This document shows positions 10,950 through 19,560 of a stretch of 64,000 bases of DNA, in pieces; within the stretch, counting starts at the first letter, position 1; every line of letters begins with the position of its first letter. The notes beneath the pieces were generated by a model, which worked only from the letters and a program-made list of their open reading frames with translations, ran no database searches and was not told the origin of the DNA. Both the position numbers and the translations under genes were made by a program. Origin of the DNA: Planctomycetota bacterium (GTDB lineage: Bacteria; Planctomycetota; UBA1135; UBA2386); contig JACKHZ010000011.1 in NCBI GenBank assembly GCA_020638735.1, positions 615,320 to 679,319 of the forward strand. The letters run 5' to 3'.

Positions 10950-12929
10950 TCAGAGGTCGTCGCCCGGTTCCGGGTCGGCGCCGCCGGCCGCGCCGGACGA
11001 AGCCTTGAGGAACGGATTGTCGCCGCGCGGCAAGTGCCGCCTGGCGGTGCCCATGTCGGCGCCGGGGCGCGGACGTTCCCGCCGGAGCAACGACATCATC
11101 TCGCGCTGCAGCATCGCGGCGGTGGCGGCGTCGTTGGCCTGCAGCGCCTGTTGCAGGCGCTGGCGCAAGGTCCGGCGCTCGGCCTCGCCGCTGACACGGC
11201 GGCGACCGGCCATCAGTCCGGCGAGCACCTCTTGCGGCTCCTTGGTCTCGGCGGCGCGCTTGTGCGCTGCGACCAGCAGCTCCCGCAGCTCCGGCTGCTC
11301 GGCGGCGCGCGTGAACAGGTAGCGGAACAGGTCCGCCGCCCCCTCGCGCCCCAGGGCCAGCCCGTCGGTCGCCCACTGGAACAGCACGGCCACGGCTTCG
11401 GTCTCGATCGCCGCCTCGTCGAGGTCGAGCCCGATCAGCAGCGTCGGCTGCGCCAGGACGCACGCCAGCAGCTCGCGTTCGCTCTGCTCGAGCAGGCTCA
11501 GCTTCGGCTCGACGGCGCGGCGCACCTGTGGCGCGCCCTGCTCGCTGCGACCGGTCGCGTCCCGGTCGTCGGCCCGGCGCACCGGCGCGTCGCGCAGCAT
11601 GCGCTCGAGCGCCGGTGTCGGCACCGCCAGATGGCGCGCCATCTGCTCGAGGTAGGCGGCGCGGCGCACCGGCACGTCGACCATCGCCAGCAGCTGCGCG
11701 CACTCGCGCGCCGCGGTCTCGACGTGCACGGCCTGGGTCAGGTCGAGTCGCTGGCGCAGCAGGCGGAACCAGACGCTCAGCGCGTCCGGAGCGGCCTCGA
11801 TGACGTCGGCGAAGCGCGCGCGACGCTCGACCACCAGCTCCTCGTCTTCGCCAGGCTGGGACAGCACGATGTCGGCCGGATCCTTGGCGTCGGCGTCGCC
11901 GTCGCTGACCATCGCGATGCGCAGGTCGACCCGGCTGTTGAGCAGCTCCCGCAGCGCGCGCTCCGCGGCCTGCTTGCCGGCGCGGTCGCCGTCGAACATC
12001 AGCACCACCCCGTCCTGCGCGTAGCGCTCGACGATGCGCGCATGGTCCGCGGTGAACGCCGTGCCCAGCGCCGCGACCGCGCCCGGGAAGCCCGCGAGGT
12101 GACAGGCGATGACGTCGGTGTAGCCCTCCATCACCACCAGGCGGCGCTGACCGGCCTGCTTCGCCGCGTGCAGCCCGAACAGCACCCGACGCTTGCTGAA
12201 CCAGGGCGACTCTGGCGAGTTCAGGTACTTCGGCGGCGTGTAGTCGCCGCGCGGCGCCGCGCTCGCCGTGCCCGGAAGCACACGCCCGCCGAACGCGACG
12301 GTGCGGCCGCGCTCGTCGACGATCGGGAACATCAGCCGGCCGGCGAAGATCTCGCGACCGTTCTTCACCAGCCCGGCGTCCTCGAGCACCGCCCGCGACA
12401 ACTTGTTGTCGGCGGCGAAGCGCTGCAGCCCGCCCTCCGCCGGCGAACCGTCCGGGTGATAGCCGAGCTTCCAGCCGGCGATCGCGTCCGCGAGGCCCCG
12501 GCGCTCGAGGTAGCCACGCGCCGCCGCCCCGGCGGGGGTCAGCAGCGCGCGATGGAAGAAGTCGGCGACCGCCTGCAGCGTGGCGAAGGTGTCGCGCTGC
12601 TGCTGCGCGTTGCCGCCGCGCGGACCGCGCTGGAAGACACCCTCGAGGTCGACGCCGACCCGCTCGGCGAGCAGTTCCATCGCCTCGCGAAAGCTCAGCC
12701 CGTCGCGCTCCATCAGCCAGGTGAACACGTCGCCGTGCTTGCCACAGCCGAAGCAGTGGAAGTGCTGCGTGTCGCGGAACACATGGAACGACGGGGAGTT
12801 CTCCGGATGGAACGGGCACAGCGCGGTCAGGCTGCGCCCGCGCGGACGCAGCGGCAGATAGCTCTCGATCAAGGCGACCAGGTCGGTGGCCTCCTTGATG
12901 CGGAGCTTGGCGTCCTCGTAGCGATCCAT
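10950..12929 (-). CDS. dnaG: DNA primase DnaG
   Basis: 659 residues. DnaG makes RNA primers at the replication fork. The N-terminal CHC2 zinc finger has C38, H41, C59 and C62. The TOPRIM catalytic core carries EGYTDVIA (acidic Glu) and the DGDRAGKQAA metal-binding motif around residues 265-325. The C-terminal 200 residues are helical, as in the DnaB-interaction domain. The end (ASSGAAGGADPEPGDDL) is a low-complexity tail. It leads into rpoD. A strong sigma-70-type promoter lies about 400 bp upstream of the start. Confidence 0.96.
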   Translation of the reverse strand: MDRYEDAKLRIKEATDLVALIESYLPLRPRGRSLTALCPFHPENSPSFHVFRDTQHFHCFGCGKHGDVFTWLMERDGLSFREAMELLAERVGVDLEGVFQRGPRGGNAQQQRDTFATLQAVADFFHRALLTPAGAAARGYLERRGLADAIAGWKLGYHPDGSPAEGGLQRFAADNKLSRAVLEDAGLVKNGREIFAGRLMFPIVDERGRTVAFGGRVLPGTASAAPRGDYTPPKYLNSPESPWFSKRRVLFGLHAAKQAGQRRLVVMEGYTDVIACHLAGFPGAVAALGTAFTADHARIVERYAQDGVVLMFDGDRAGKQAAERALRELLNSRVDLRIAMVSDGDADAKDPADIVLSQPGEDEELVVERRARFADVIEAAPDALSVWFRLLRQRLDLTQAVHVETAARECAQLLAMVDVPVRRAAYLEQMARHLAVPTPALERMLRDAPVRRADDRDATGRSEQGAPQVRRAVEPKLSLLEQSERELLACVLAQPTLLIGLDLDEAAIETEAVAVLFQWATDGLALGREGAADLFRYLFTRAAEQPELRELLVAAHKRAAETKEPQEVLAGLMAGRRRVSGEAERRTLRQRLQQALQANDAATAAMLQREMMSLLRRERPRPGADMGTARRHLPRGDNPFLKASSGAAGGADPEPGDDL

Positions 12930-13403
12930 CGGGGGAAGGGCGTGTCGGGGCGGGAAGGGTGCGATCAGGTCGGGCGCGATCTGCTGGACGGGCGGAACCA
13001 GAGATCCCGATCCCGCCGCGGCGCCTGGGGGGACGCCACTCGCGAAAACCGGGCGGAGGAGGATACCCCGGTCCGAGGCCGCAGGTCGGGCAGCCTAGCC
13101 CACCTACGGAAGACCGAAGAGACCTCGTCCGGTGGCGCGCCTTCTCCCTCGCCAGCGATTCACGCTGGTCGACCGGATCCAGTCACCGCCACACCAAACG
13201 GCCCAACCGAACTGCTGCCCGCAACCATCGCAACGCCTGCCGTGGGGCGCCTGCCGACGTTGCGCCGGCCCCCGCCGTGTCCGGTCCTTCGATGTTGTTC
13301 TCGACCGGGGTCACTTGCGTGTTGTGGAACCCAGGAGTGTAGCACGCCCTCGGTGGGCGTCAAGTCCGCGCTGTCGACCCTGTCCGGACGAGCGCGGCCA
13401 ATC
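12930..13403. other. Non-coding interval between dnaG and ksgA
   Basis: 474 bp between the dnaG start and the ksgA stop, both on the minus strand. It carries no reading frame that looks coding. The part nearest ksgA holds a good promoter and a six-base-pair hairpin (13344-13360), so most of the interval would be the 5' leader of the dnaG-rpoD transcript. I saw no recognisable structured RNA family in it. Confidence 0.5.
13336..13363 (-). promoter_or_regulatory. Predicted sigma-70 promoter for dnaG-rpoD
   Basis: On the minus strand TTGACG (5 of 6 consensus bases) at 13363-13358 is followed after 16 bases by TACACT (4 of 6) at 13341-13336. Transcription would begin near 13329, giving a leader of about 400 nt before dnaG. 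A perfect hairpin (ACGCCC/GGGCGT, 13344-13360) lies inside the spacer and could also serve as the ksgA 3' end. It is the best promoter match I saw in the window. Confidence 0.55.
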
Positions 13404-14294
13404 TCACCTGTTCGCCGTCGCGCTCCAGAGCTCGCGGACCTGCTGTGGTGAGAGTTGCTCGGCGCGCATCCCGGCCAGGTCCGGCGGCAGGTCCGGCGCC
13501 GCGCAGCCGATCTCTCGCGCGGCGGCGGCGGCGGTAGTGCGCAACACCTTGCGGCGCTGGCCGAACAGGGCGCGCACGAACCGGGCGAAGCTGCGCCTCG
13601 CCTCGCCGTGCCCGAGGTCTCCGGGCAGCGTCTCGAGCCGCCGCAGCGCCACCACCGACGACCATACCTTGGGCCGCGGGCGGAACACCTCCGGAGAGAC
13701 GTCACGCAGCGAACGCACGTCGAACAGGTTCTGCAGCAGCACCCCGAGACCGCCGTAATCGGCATGGCCGACGCCGGCCGCCAGCCGCTGCCCCAGCTCC
13801 TTCTGCACCAACACGACGATGCCGTCGGGCAGGCGCGGCAGCTGCGCGAGTTCGGCCAGCAACGGGCCCGACACGGAGTAGGGCAGGTTGGCGACGACCA
13901 GCACGCGCCCGCGGGCAGCCTCGCAGACCTCGCCGATGCGCGGCAGCAGGCTGCGCCCCGGTCCGCCGAGCGCGTCGCCGAGCAGCCATTCGATGTTGCC
14001 GGCGGCGACCAGCTCGCCCCTGGCGATGTCGCAGAGCCGCTGCTCGATCTCGACCGCCAGCACCGCCCCGGCGCGCGCGGCGAGCTCACGGGTGAGGAAA
14101 CCGAGCCCGACGCCGATCTCGACGACCGTGTCGTCGGGCCCGGGCGCGGCCTGGTCGGCGATCCATCGGTGCAGGCTCGGATCGAGCAGGAAGTTCTGGC
14201 CGCGCGCCGAGCTGGGCTTGAAGCCAACGGCGTCCAGCCGTTCGCGGTAGCGGGCGAACGCGTCCCTGCCGGGATGGGTGCTGTCGTCGCTCAC
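13404..14294 (-). CDS. rsmA: 16S rRNA (adenine1518-N6/adenine1519-N6)-dimethyltransferase KsgA/RsmA
   Basis: 296 residues. The enzyme dimethylates two adenines in the 3' hairpin of 16S rRNA during 30S maturation. The N-terminal GQNFLLD segment, the SAM-binding motif EIGVGLGFLT, the acidic loop VEIEQRL and the catalytic NLPY motif are all present in order. The start is GTG, overlapping the TGA of the upstream gene as GTGA, so translation is probably coupled; a longer upstream frame lacks family similarity. Length is slightly above the usual 265-285 residues. Confidence 0.95.
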   Translation of the reverse strand: MSDDSTHPGRDAFARYRERLDAVGFKPSSARGQNFLLDPSLHRWIADQAAPGPDDTVVEIGVGLGFLTRELAARAGAVLAVEIEQRLCDIARGELVAAGNIEWLLGDALGGPGRSLLPRIGEVCEAARGRVLVVANLPYSVSGPLLAELAQLPRLPDGIVVLVQKELGQRLAAGVGHADYGGLGVLLQNLFDVRSLRDVSPEVFRPRPKVWSSVVALRRLETLPGDLGHGEARRSFARFVRALFGQRRKVLRTTAAAAAREIGCAAPDLPPDLAGMRAEQLSPQQVRELWSATANR

Positions 14295-15304
14295 CGTGGT
14301 GATTCCGCGGCGCGGAGCAGGTCCTGCAGCGCGGCCCCGGCCGTGCCGGGCGGCGGCACCGGCACCTCGGCGGCGGCCGCCTGCAGCACCTCGCGATGTC
14401 GCCCACGCCAGACGAACTGTCGCAGCTGGGCCTGTTCCCGCACGTCCTCCGGCGCCGCCTCCTCCGACATGCGTCGCAGCAACTCGGCCGCCGTCGTGTA
14501 GATGCGGAGGCCGGTGCGCTGCCGGCGCTCCCCGCCGAGCTGTTCGCGATACAGCTCGGTCATCGGCGTCTGGAAATCGCTGCCGACGACGACATGCGGC
14601 ACGTCGTCGCCGCCGGCCGCGACGATCGCACCGAGCGGCAGGATGCCCCCCGGCCCGCCCCACACGGCCAGCGCGGCGGTCGCCCGTGCCCGACGCAGGC
14701 TGCGTCCGAACGCCCCCGATTGCTCGAACTCCGGGCCGCACCAGCGCCAGGGCACTGTCTCGGTCCACTCGCCGACGTTGCCGATCAGGTCGTAGGGCGA
14801 GTCGCTGTTGGCACGACGCCCCGACTCGAACGTTCCCACCGGCGTCACCACGCCGAGCGCGAGTTCGCCGGTGTTGGCCCGGGATGGGTCCTGCTTGTAG
14901 CCCCACGGGAACATGCTGCGACCGTCGCCGGCGGTCACCAGCTGCCACTCGACCTCGTTCGGCAGACGGCAGCACCGCCAGGCAGCGAACGCCCGGGCCT
15001 GCGTCAGGTCGATGCCGCTGACGGGAAGGCTGCCGTTGCCGCCCAGCACGATCCGCGCTGCGCCGACACGGAGACCGCGCGGGCTCATGGCGAACTCACG
15101 CCAATCCGCCTCGGTCACCTCGAAGCGATCGACGAACAGCGCCTGCCCCAGAGGGAGTCCGGTGCGCTCGACCAGCACCAGGTCGCGCAGGGAGCCGAAG
15201 CGCCCGCTGCGGGTCGGCACCTGCTCGATCGCGGGACCGCTGCCCGGCGCCTGCCCGTCGCAGGCTGCACCTGCGAGTGCGAGCATCGCCAAGGAGCCCA
15301 CCAT
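14291..15304 (-). CDS. SUMF1/formylglycine-enzyme-like lipoprotein
   Basis: 337 residues from an ATG that begins a lipoprotein signal (MVGSLAMLALAGAAC); a GTG at 15379 in frame would add 25 basic residues. Residues about 40-230 follow the SUMF1/FGE fold: the motifs 'PVSGIDLTQARAFAAWR', 'LPNEVEWQLVTAGDG', 'FPWGYKQDP' and 'YDLIGNVGEWTE'. The usual Trp in GNVWEW is Gly here, and the typical 'RGGSW' and C-terminal Cys/Arg motifs are not visible, so catalysis is doubtful and a sugar- or protein-binding role is possible. It follows an OmpA-like lipoprotein and is coupled to rsmA by a 4-bp overlap. Confidence 0.75.
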   Translation of the reverse strand: MVGSLAMLALAGAACDGQAPGSGPAIEQVPTRSGRFGSLRDLVLVERTGLPLGQALFVDRFEVTEADWREFAMSPRGLRVGAARIVLGGNGSLPVSGIDLTQARAFAAWRCCRLPNEVEWQLVTAGDGRSMFPWGYKQDPSRANTGELALGVVTPVGTFESGRRANSDSPYDLIGNVGEWTETVPWRWCGPEFEQSGAFGRSLRRARATAALAVWGGPGGILPLGAIVAAGGDDVPHVVVGSDFQTPMTELYREQLGGERRQRTGLRIYTTAAELLRRMSEEAAPEDVREQAQLRQFVWRGRHREVLQAAAAEVPVPPPGTAGAALQDLLRAAESPR

Positions 15305-15383
15305 TGCGCAAGATCGGCCCGCGGCGCGGCGACTCGGCGCGCGGAGCTGGGGCGCGGGCCGATCACGCGCAGTGGGCACGGGG

Positions 15384-16043
15384 TCAGCGTTCCAGCAGCA
15401 GGATCTCGACGCGGCGGTTCGTGGCGCGGGCGTCGTCGCTGGAACCCTCCACGGCCGGGCGATTCTGGGCGTAGCCCGCCACGTTGACCTGCGCCTCCGC
15501 GAGGCCCGCCTGACCGGTCAGGAAGTCGGCGACGCTCATCGCGCGCTCGACCGACAGGCGCAGGTTGGTGCCCCAGCGGCTGTGCTGGATCTTCTGGTCG
15601 TCGGTGTGGCCGTCGATGCGGATCTGACGTCCACCGAGCGACGACGCGAGCTCCGTCAACGTGCGCTTGCCCTGCTCCGTCAGCTCGTTCTTGCCCGGCG
15701 CGAACAACACGCCGCCGGCGACGCGGAAGGCGAGGCCCTCGGCGGTGTTGACCAGCTCGACGCCGCTGATCGCCGACGAGCCGCCGGCCTGGTAGCGCTT
15801 CAGCAGGTCGTCGATCTCGGCCTTCTTGGCGGTGATCCAGGCGGTCTCGGCCGCGCGCGCGCCGAGCTCCTTGTTGCGCGCGTCGAGCTGGTCGTAGCTC
15901 GCCGCGAGCGCCTTGTGCTGCTGCGTCAGACCGTCGATCTGCGCGCGCAGCGCCTCGTTCTCGCCCAGGACCTTCTTGTGAGCTTCCGGACTGACGCAGG
16001 CGGCGGCGCACAGCAGCGCCGCGATCATCCAAGTGTGCTTCAT
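15384..16043 (-). CDS. OmpA-family peptidoglycan-binding lipoprotein
   Basis: 219 residues. The ATG chosen opens a short lipoprotein signal (MKHTWMIAALLCAAAC). Residues 20-75 form a coiled coil, and from about 95 to the end lies an OmpA C-terminal domain: 'VLFAPGKNELTEQGKRTL', 'IRIDGHTDDQKI', then 'LSVERAMSVADFL' and 'ATNRRVEILL'. The Asp and Arg that bind diaminopimelate in the family (in GHTDD and NRRVEI) are present. It should tie a membrane to peptidoglycan, like Pal or OmpA. The gene heads the run OmpA, SUMF1-like protein, rsmA. Confidence 0.9.
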   Translation of the reverse strand: MKHTWMIAALLCAAACVSPEAHKKVLGENEALRAQIDGLTQQHKALAASYDQLDARNKELGARAAETAWITAKKAEIDDLLKRYQAGGSSAISGVELVNTAEGLAFRVAGGVLFAPGKNELTEQGKRTLTELASSLGGRQIRIDGHTDDQKIQHSRWGTNLRLSVERAMSVADFLTGQAGLAEAQVNVAGYAQNRPAVEGSSDDARATNRRVEILLLER

Positions 16044-16256
16044 CGTATGCCCCCTCGCGTGTTCGCTTCTACGGGTCTGCCGACGACCTGACCGTCGCCG
16101 ACGGCGCGCGAGGGTAGCGGTCGCGCGGGGCATTGTCACGCCCGAGATCCGATCAGGGCGTACAGCACAACGGGCGCGGATGCGCCCGGAGGAGACGAAG
16201 CGTGCGCGGCGCGCTGCAGTCCCCCGCGCCCGGCCCTGCCCGGCGCGGACGACGCG

Positions 16257-16769
16257 TCACTCGGCGGACTTCTTGGCGGCGAACGCCGAGGTGAAGAAGT
16301 TGTCGTTCGGCGACTTCTCGTGCGCGACCGAATACATGATCATCAGGCCCCAGATCATCGCCGCGAAGCCGAGGCCCGCCACCGCCGTCACCCAGGCCGG
16401 GGGTGCGCTGCTCTTCGGCGGCCGTGGCCGGCGCAGGCAGGGCTGCGGGTCGCGACCGGACGGATCGATCGGCGCGTCGGCGCCTCTTCGACGATGTCGT
16501 CGTCGGCCAGCAGCGTGTCCTCCTCGGAGATCTGCTCGGTGACCATGCCGGTGTCGTCCTCGAGCGCGTCGACGAACGACAGCTCGGCGTCACCCTCGGC
16601 CTGCGCGTTCAGGGACTCGATGTCCTCGCGGCGGAACTTCATCGAATCGCCGTCGCGAAAGGCGCGGATCTCGCCCTCGGAGACGAGCTTCTTCAGCTCT
16701 TCGCTGCGCAGCTGCAGCTCGCGCAGAGGCCTTCTCGAAGGAGAGGAAATCATCGGACTTGTCGGACAC
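16257..16769 (-). pseudogene. Frameshifted membrane-anchored helix-turn-helix protein
   Basis: Pieces in different frames together give one protein of about 170 residues: a GTG start (VSDKSDDFLSFEKA), an excisionase/MerR-like HTH ('EELKKLVSEGEIRAFRDG', 'SMKFRREDIESL'), an acidic stretch, then a transmembrane helix (VAGLGFAAMIWGLMIMYSV) and a short tail ending AAKKSAE. At least two single-base shifts are needed, one near 16730 (an extra T in GCCTCTGCGC) and one near 16480. Each segment keeps its own coding pattern, so sequence error is as likely as decay. The layout suggests a DNA-binding head tethered to the membrane. Confidence 0.6.
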
Positions 16770-16865
16770 GGACTACCTCGATACGTCGTGGGACGAGTTC
16801 AGGGAGAGGGTTCTCGGGAGATGCTGGCGCGCGGGGGATAGAGAACCCGCGCCTTGGAGGGCAGC

Positions 16866-16897
16866 TCGACCGCCGGACGGCGAAAGTCCGGGGTCGA
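16866..16897. other. Strong hairpin between two minus-strand genes
   Basis: TCGACC/GGTCGA and CCGGAC/GTCCGG pair with one bulged base around the loop GGCGAAA, about 12 base pairs in all. It lies 57 bp beyond the stop of the 165-residue gene and 97 bp before the HTH gene start. There is no T tract on either side, so it is either a terminator of a kind without one or a leader structure. Confidence 0.35.
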
Positions 16898-16953
16898 CGC
16901 CGCAAGAGCTTACCGCACAACGGCCGCTTGGGAAGTCACTAGTTGTCGGGCGG

Positions 16954-17451
16954 CTACTTGTCGGCCCCGGCCGGCTCGAGTCCGGTGCGCACCTTGCGGT
17001 CCTTGCCATCGCGCTTCTCGAACAGCCGCTGCAGGTCCGCGTATTCGTATTCGCTGCGGTCGTTGTAGCCGTGCAGCTGCAGGTCCAGGTCGATGCGACG
17101 GGCTCCGACCAGCACGATCCGCCGCTGTTCGGCCGAACCACCGCGGGCCTCGTAGACCGCCAGCTGCCGGCTGACGGTGTCGATCAGGTAGAGCACCGAG
17201 GTGCCGACCCCGTAGCTGCCGGTGACGGCCAGGAACCCGTTGCCGCTCGAGCTGCCACCACCGCCGCCGTCCTCGGTGTAGACGATCTGGCTGGTCGGCT
17301 GTGGCTCCGGCGCGTCCGGCGCGACCGGGGCGTTGACCGGCCCGCGGCCCTGGGCCCCCAGGACACCGCCCGTCGGGGCGAACCATTGGCCGAGCAGGAA
17401 GGCAGCGCCGAAGCCGGCGCCGAGAAGCAGGGTCTTGAGCGAACTGTTCAT
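16954..17451 (-). CDS. Hypothetical exported or anchored protein
   Basis: 165 residues. A hydrophobic N terminus (MNSSLKTLLLGAGFGAAFLLGQW) works as a signal or anchor. A Pro/Gly-rich linker with a GGGGGSSSGNG stretch follows, then a compact beta-rich region 'FLAVTGSYGVGTSVLYLID' and 'LAVYEARGGSAEQRRIVLV', and a charged helical end. I recognise no family. The repeated idea of a displayed value (VLYLID, QLAVYEA) is typical of short beta-propeller-like blades, but one unit cannot fold as a propeller alone. It begins 19 bp after the lipase-like gene ends. Confidence 0.6.
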   Translation of the reverse strand: MNSSLKTLLLGAGFGAAFLLGQWFAPTGGVLGAQGRGPVNAPVAPDAPEPQPTSQIVYTEDGGGGGSSSGNGFLAVTGSYGVGTSVLYLIDTVSRQLAVYEARGGSAEQRRIVLVGARRIDLDLQLHGYNDRSEYEYADLQRLFEKRDGKDRKVRTGLEPAGADK

Positions 17452-17469
17452 CGCGGAGGGGCACGCAGT

Positions 17470-18321
17470 CTAGCGCGCCCGATGGCCGTCGCGGGAGCCC
17501 CCGCTGTCGAATCCCGCCGCCACCGCGTGGTCGAAGGCCCCCTTCCGCAAGAACTGCAGCACCTGCCGCTGCACGACCCGGGCGACGGTCATGCTGGTGT
17601 GCCCGACCGGCAGGACGACCGAGTCGGCGGCGCCGGCGAAGGTCGCTTCCCCCACCGCCACGGTGCCGTCGTCCGGCCCCGGGATCGACGCGTTGCCGTC
17701 GCCGCGGTCGCCGACGACGGTGCCAGAACAGCCACGGAACGGGATCGGTCGCAGGTGCAGCGGGTCCGTGGTGGCGAGCTGCGCCGCCGCCCCGGTGCCC
17801 ATCGCGATCTCGAACAACAGCCAGTGCCGCCGCAGGTCGGCCAGCACCGCGCCACGGTGCGGCGTGCCGAGGTAGACGCACGCGTGCGGCGCCCGCGCGT
17901 CGGCGCGCCGCAGGTACTCCTCGATCACCAGCCCGCCCATCGAGTGGCCGACGAACGACCACTCGTCGACCGGCCCGCGCGCCGCGCGCGCCTCGATCGC
18001 GTCGTGCAGCTGCGCGGCGAACTGCTCGATCTGGCCGCGGGTGCTGCGGTAGCCCGGGTTGAGGACCTCGTAGCCGTGCGCCTCCAGCGTGCGCGCGAGG
18101 CGCAGCATCGACGCCGACGTGCGCCACATGCCGTGCTGCAGCACGACCACGCGCACCTTGCCGTCGCCCGGCGCGCGCAGCTCCGGCGCGTCGACGCCGG
18201 GCCCCAGCGTGTAGACGACGTCGAACGGCCAGGCGACGGGCGCGCCGAGCGCGACGCCGACCGAGAAGGCCACGCCGCCCACGAACAGCAGCAGCCAGGC
18301 GCGCACCAGCCAGCGACGCAC
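17470..18321 (-). CDS. Alpha/beta-hydrolase, lipase-like, membrane-anchored
   Basis: 283 residues from a GTG placed 4 bp after the miaE stop; this start gives a neat anchor (RRWLVRAWLLLFVGGVAFSVG), while an ATG at 18348 would overlap miaE. The fold is shown by 'VVVLQHGMWRT' (oxyanion loop), the nucleophile elbow GHSMGG with its Ser, a catalytic Asp in 'PGPDDGTV' and a His in 'LPVGHTSMT'. It resembles PGAP1-like or triacylglycerol lipases. A signal anchor and the likely ester substrate suggest action on lipids at the cell envelope. Confidence 0.8.
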   Translation of the reverse strand: MRRWLVRAWLLLFVGGVAFSVGVALGAPVAWPFDVVYTLGPGVDAPELRAPGDGKVRVVVLQHGMWRTSASMLRLARTLEAHGYEVLNPGYRSTRGQIEQFAAQLHDAIEARAARGPVDEWSFVGHSMGGLVIEEYLRRADARAPHACVYLGTPHRGAVLADLRRHWLLFEIAMGTGAAAQLATTDPLHLRPIPFRGCSGTVVGDRGDGNASIPGPDDGTVAVGEATFAGAADSVVLPVGHTSMTVARVVQRQVLQFLRKGAFDHAVAAGFDSGGSRDGHRAR

Positions 18322-18325
18322 GCGG

Positions 18326-18985
18326 CTAGCCCTCGCCACCGCGCGCATCCGCCACGTCGACCGCGTCCGGCAACCCACCGTGCAGCCGCGGCTGCCACGG
18401 CAGCGTCGCCAGCACCTCGGCCTCGTGGCGCAGCAGTTCGGCGTGTCGGCGCGCCGCGCCCTCGCCGCCGAGCTGCTCGCCGGCGAGTTCGAGGTAGAGC
18501 TGCTCGTGGCGCTCTTCCTGAGGGCACAGCTCGGCGTAGAAGCGCGCCGCGTCGGGCGCCACCTGCACCAGCTCCTCCGCCAGCAGCTGCATGCGCTCGT
18601 GCGAGCGCATCTCGATCACCGCGGCGATCAGCAGCTCGTCGGCCAACCGTTCGCGGCGGTCGCCCCGCACCGCCTTCTTCAGCCGCTCGGCGTAACCCGA
18701 CGACTCCTGCGGCGCGAACGCCGCGCCGCGCGCGCGCAGCAGCTTGAGGGCGCGCTCGAAGTGCAGCAGCTCCTCGCGCGCGAGCGCCGAGAGCTGGCGG
18801 TGACGGTCGGGGTCCGTGGGCAGCCGGAACAGGAACGCGACCGCGCCGGCGGCGGCCTTCTTCTCCAGGTGCGCCTGTTCCAGCAGCAGCGCGTCGACGT
18901 GGGCGCGCTGCGAGCGGGCCCACGTGCGCGGCGTGACGAACCGCGCGCTGCGCGTGCCCTGGTTCGTGGTGGTCGACGACGACAT
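18326..18985 (-). CDS. miaE: tRNA-(ms2io6A)-hydroxylase MiaE
   Basis: 219 residues. MiaE hydroxylates 2-methylthio-N6-isopentenyl-adenosine at tRNA position 37 using a di-iron centre. The ferritin-like helices carry the iron ligands in order: HLEKKAA, REELLHFE, 'IEMRSHERM' and 'PQEERHEQLY'. Length and motif spacing fit MiaE. The ATG lies 34 bp after the small anchored protein's stop region and on the same strand. The C-terminal tail is short and acidic. miaA and miaB are not in the window. Confidence 0.9.
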   Translation of the reverse strand: MSSSTTTNQGTRSARFVTPRTWARSQRAHVDALLLEQAHLEKKAAAGAVAFLFRLPTDPDRHRQLSALAREELLHFERALKLLRARGAAFAPQESSGYAERLKKAVRGDRRERLADELLIAAVIEMRSHERMQLLAEELVQVAPDAARFYAELCPQEERHEQLYLELAGEQLGGEGAARRHAELLRHEAEVLATLPWQPRLHGGLPDAVDVADARGGEG

Positions 18986-19019
18986 CGCCCGACAGCCTAC
19001 GCGCCGCGGGGCCGCACGG

Positions 19020-19559
19020 CTACGGCGCCAGCAATCCGTCGAGGTGGCGGCGCGCGCCTTCGACGTCGCGCACCCGCAGCGCGTGGCTGACGCCGTCGCA
19101 GCGGAAGCGGAAGCCGTCCCAGGTGAAGCGCAGCACCTGCGCGCCGTCGCCGTCGGGCCGCAGCACGGCCACCGCGGCGCGCTGATCGTGCACGCGCACG
19201 GCCAACACCGGCTCGTCGAGCCACGAGGACAGCCCGGCGCTGCCGAACATGCCGCGCAGCGTCGTGCCGTCGAGGTCGGCGTCGACCACCGCCAGCCCGC
19301 GACGCAGCTCGCCGCGCCACGAGGCCGTCGTCGCCGCGGCGAACGCCCGGGCGTCGCCGGCGTCGCACGCCGCGTCGACCGCGAACGCCGCGCGCATCAG
19401 CGGCGGGATCGCCTCGTTCGCCGGCACTTCGACGGGCGCCGTCGCCCGTTCGCCGCCGAGCGGATTGGGCCAGGCCGCCGGCACGATGGCCAGCACCAGC
19501 AGCGCCGCGCCGAGCGCGACGCAGGAGGTCAGCAACCAACCGGAGCGGGTCGTCGTCAT
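19020..19559 (-). CDS. Hypothetical membrane-anchored protein
   Basis: 179 residues: an N-terminal anchor (RSGWLLTSCVALGAALLVLAIVPAAW), then a globular part with an alpha-helical half ('AFAVDAACDAGDARAFAAAT') and a beta-rich half ('VLAVRVHDQRAAVAVL', 'VLRFTWDGFRFRCDG'). The pattern is like NTF2/SnoaL-type or DUF4440-type folds, but no signature is firm. Its ATG sits directly at the stop of the 1209-residue gene (TGAC ATG), so the two are very likely coupled and act together. Confidence 0.6.
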   Translation of the reverse strand: MTTTRSGWLLTSCVALGAALLVLAIVPAAWPNPLGGERATAPVEVPANEAIPPLMRAAFAVDAACDAGDARAFAAATTASWRGELRRGLAVVDADLDGTTLRGMFGSAGLSSWLDEPVLAVRVHDQRAAVAVLRPDGDGAQVLRFTWDGFRFRCDGVSHALRVRDVEGARRHLDGLLAP

Positions 19560-19560
19560 G

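Noticed and set aside
13344..13360. Hairpin after ksgA as an intrinsic terminator
   Set aside because: The stem is only six base pairs with no T tract, and it overlaps a better-supported promoter spacer.
16870..16950. Sequence with CGAAAGTCCGGGG, reminiscent of RNase P RNA
   Set aside because: Other conserved RNase P elements are absent and the interval is far too short; it is just a hairpin.
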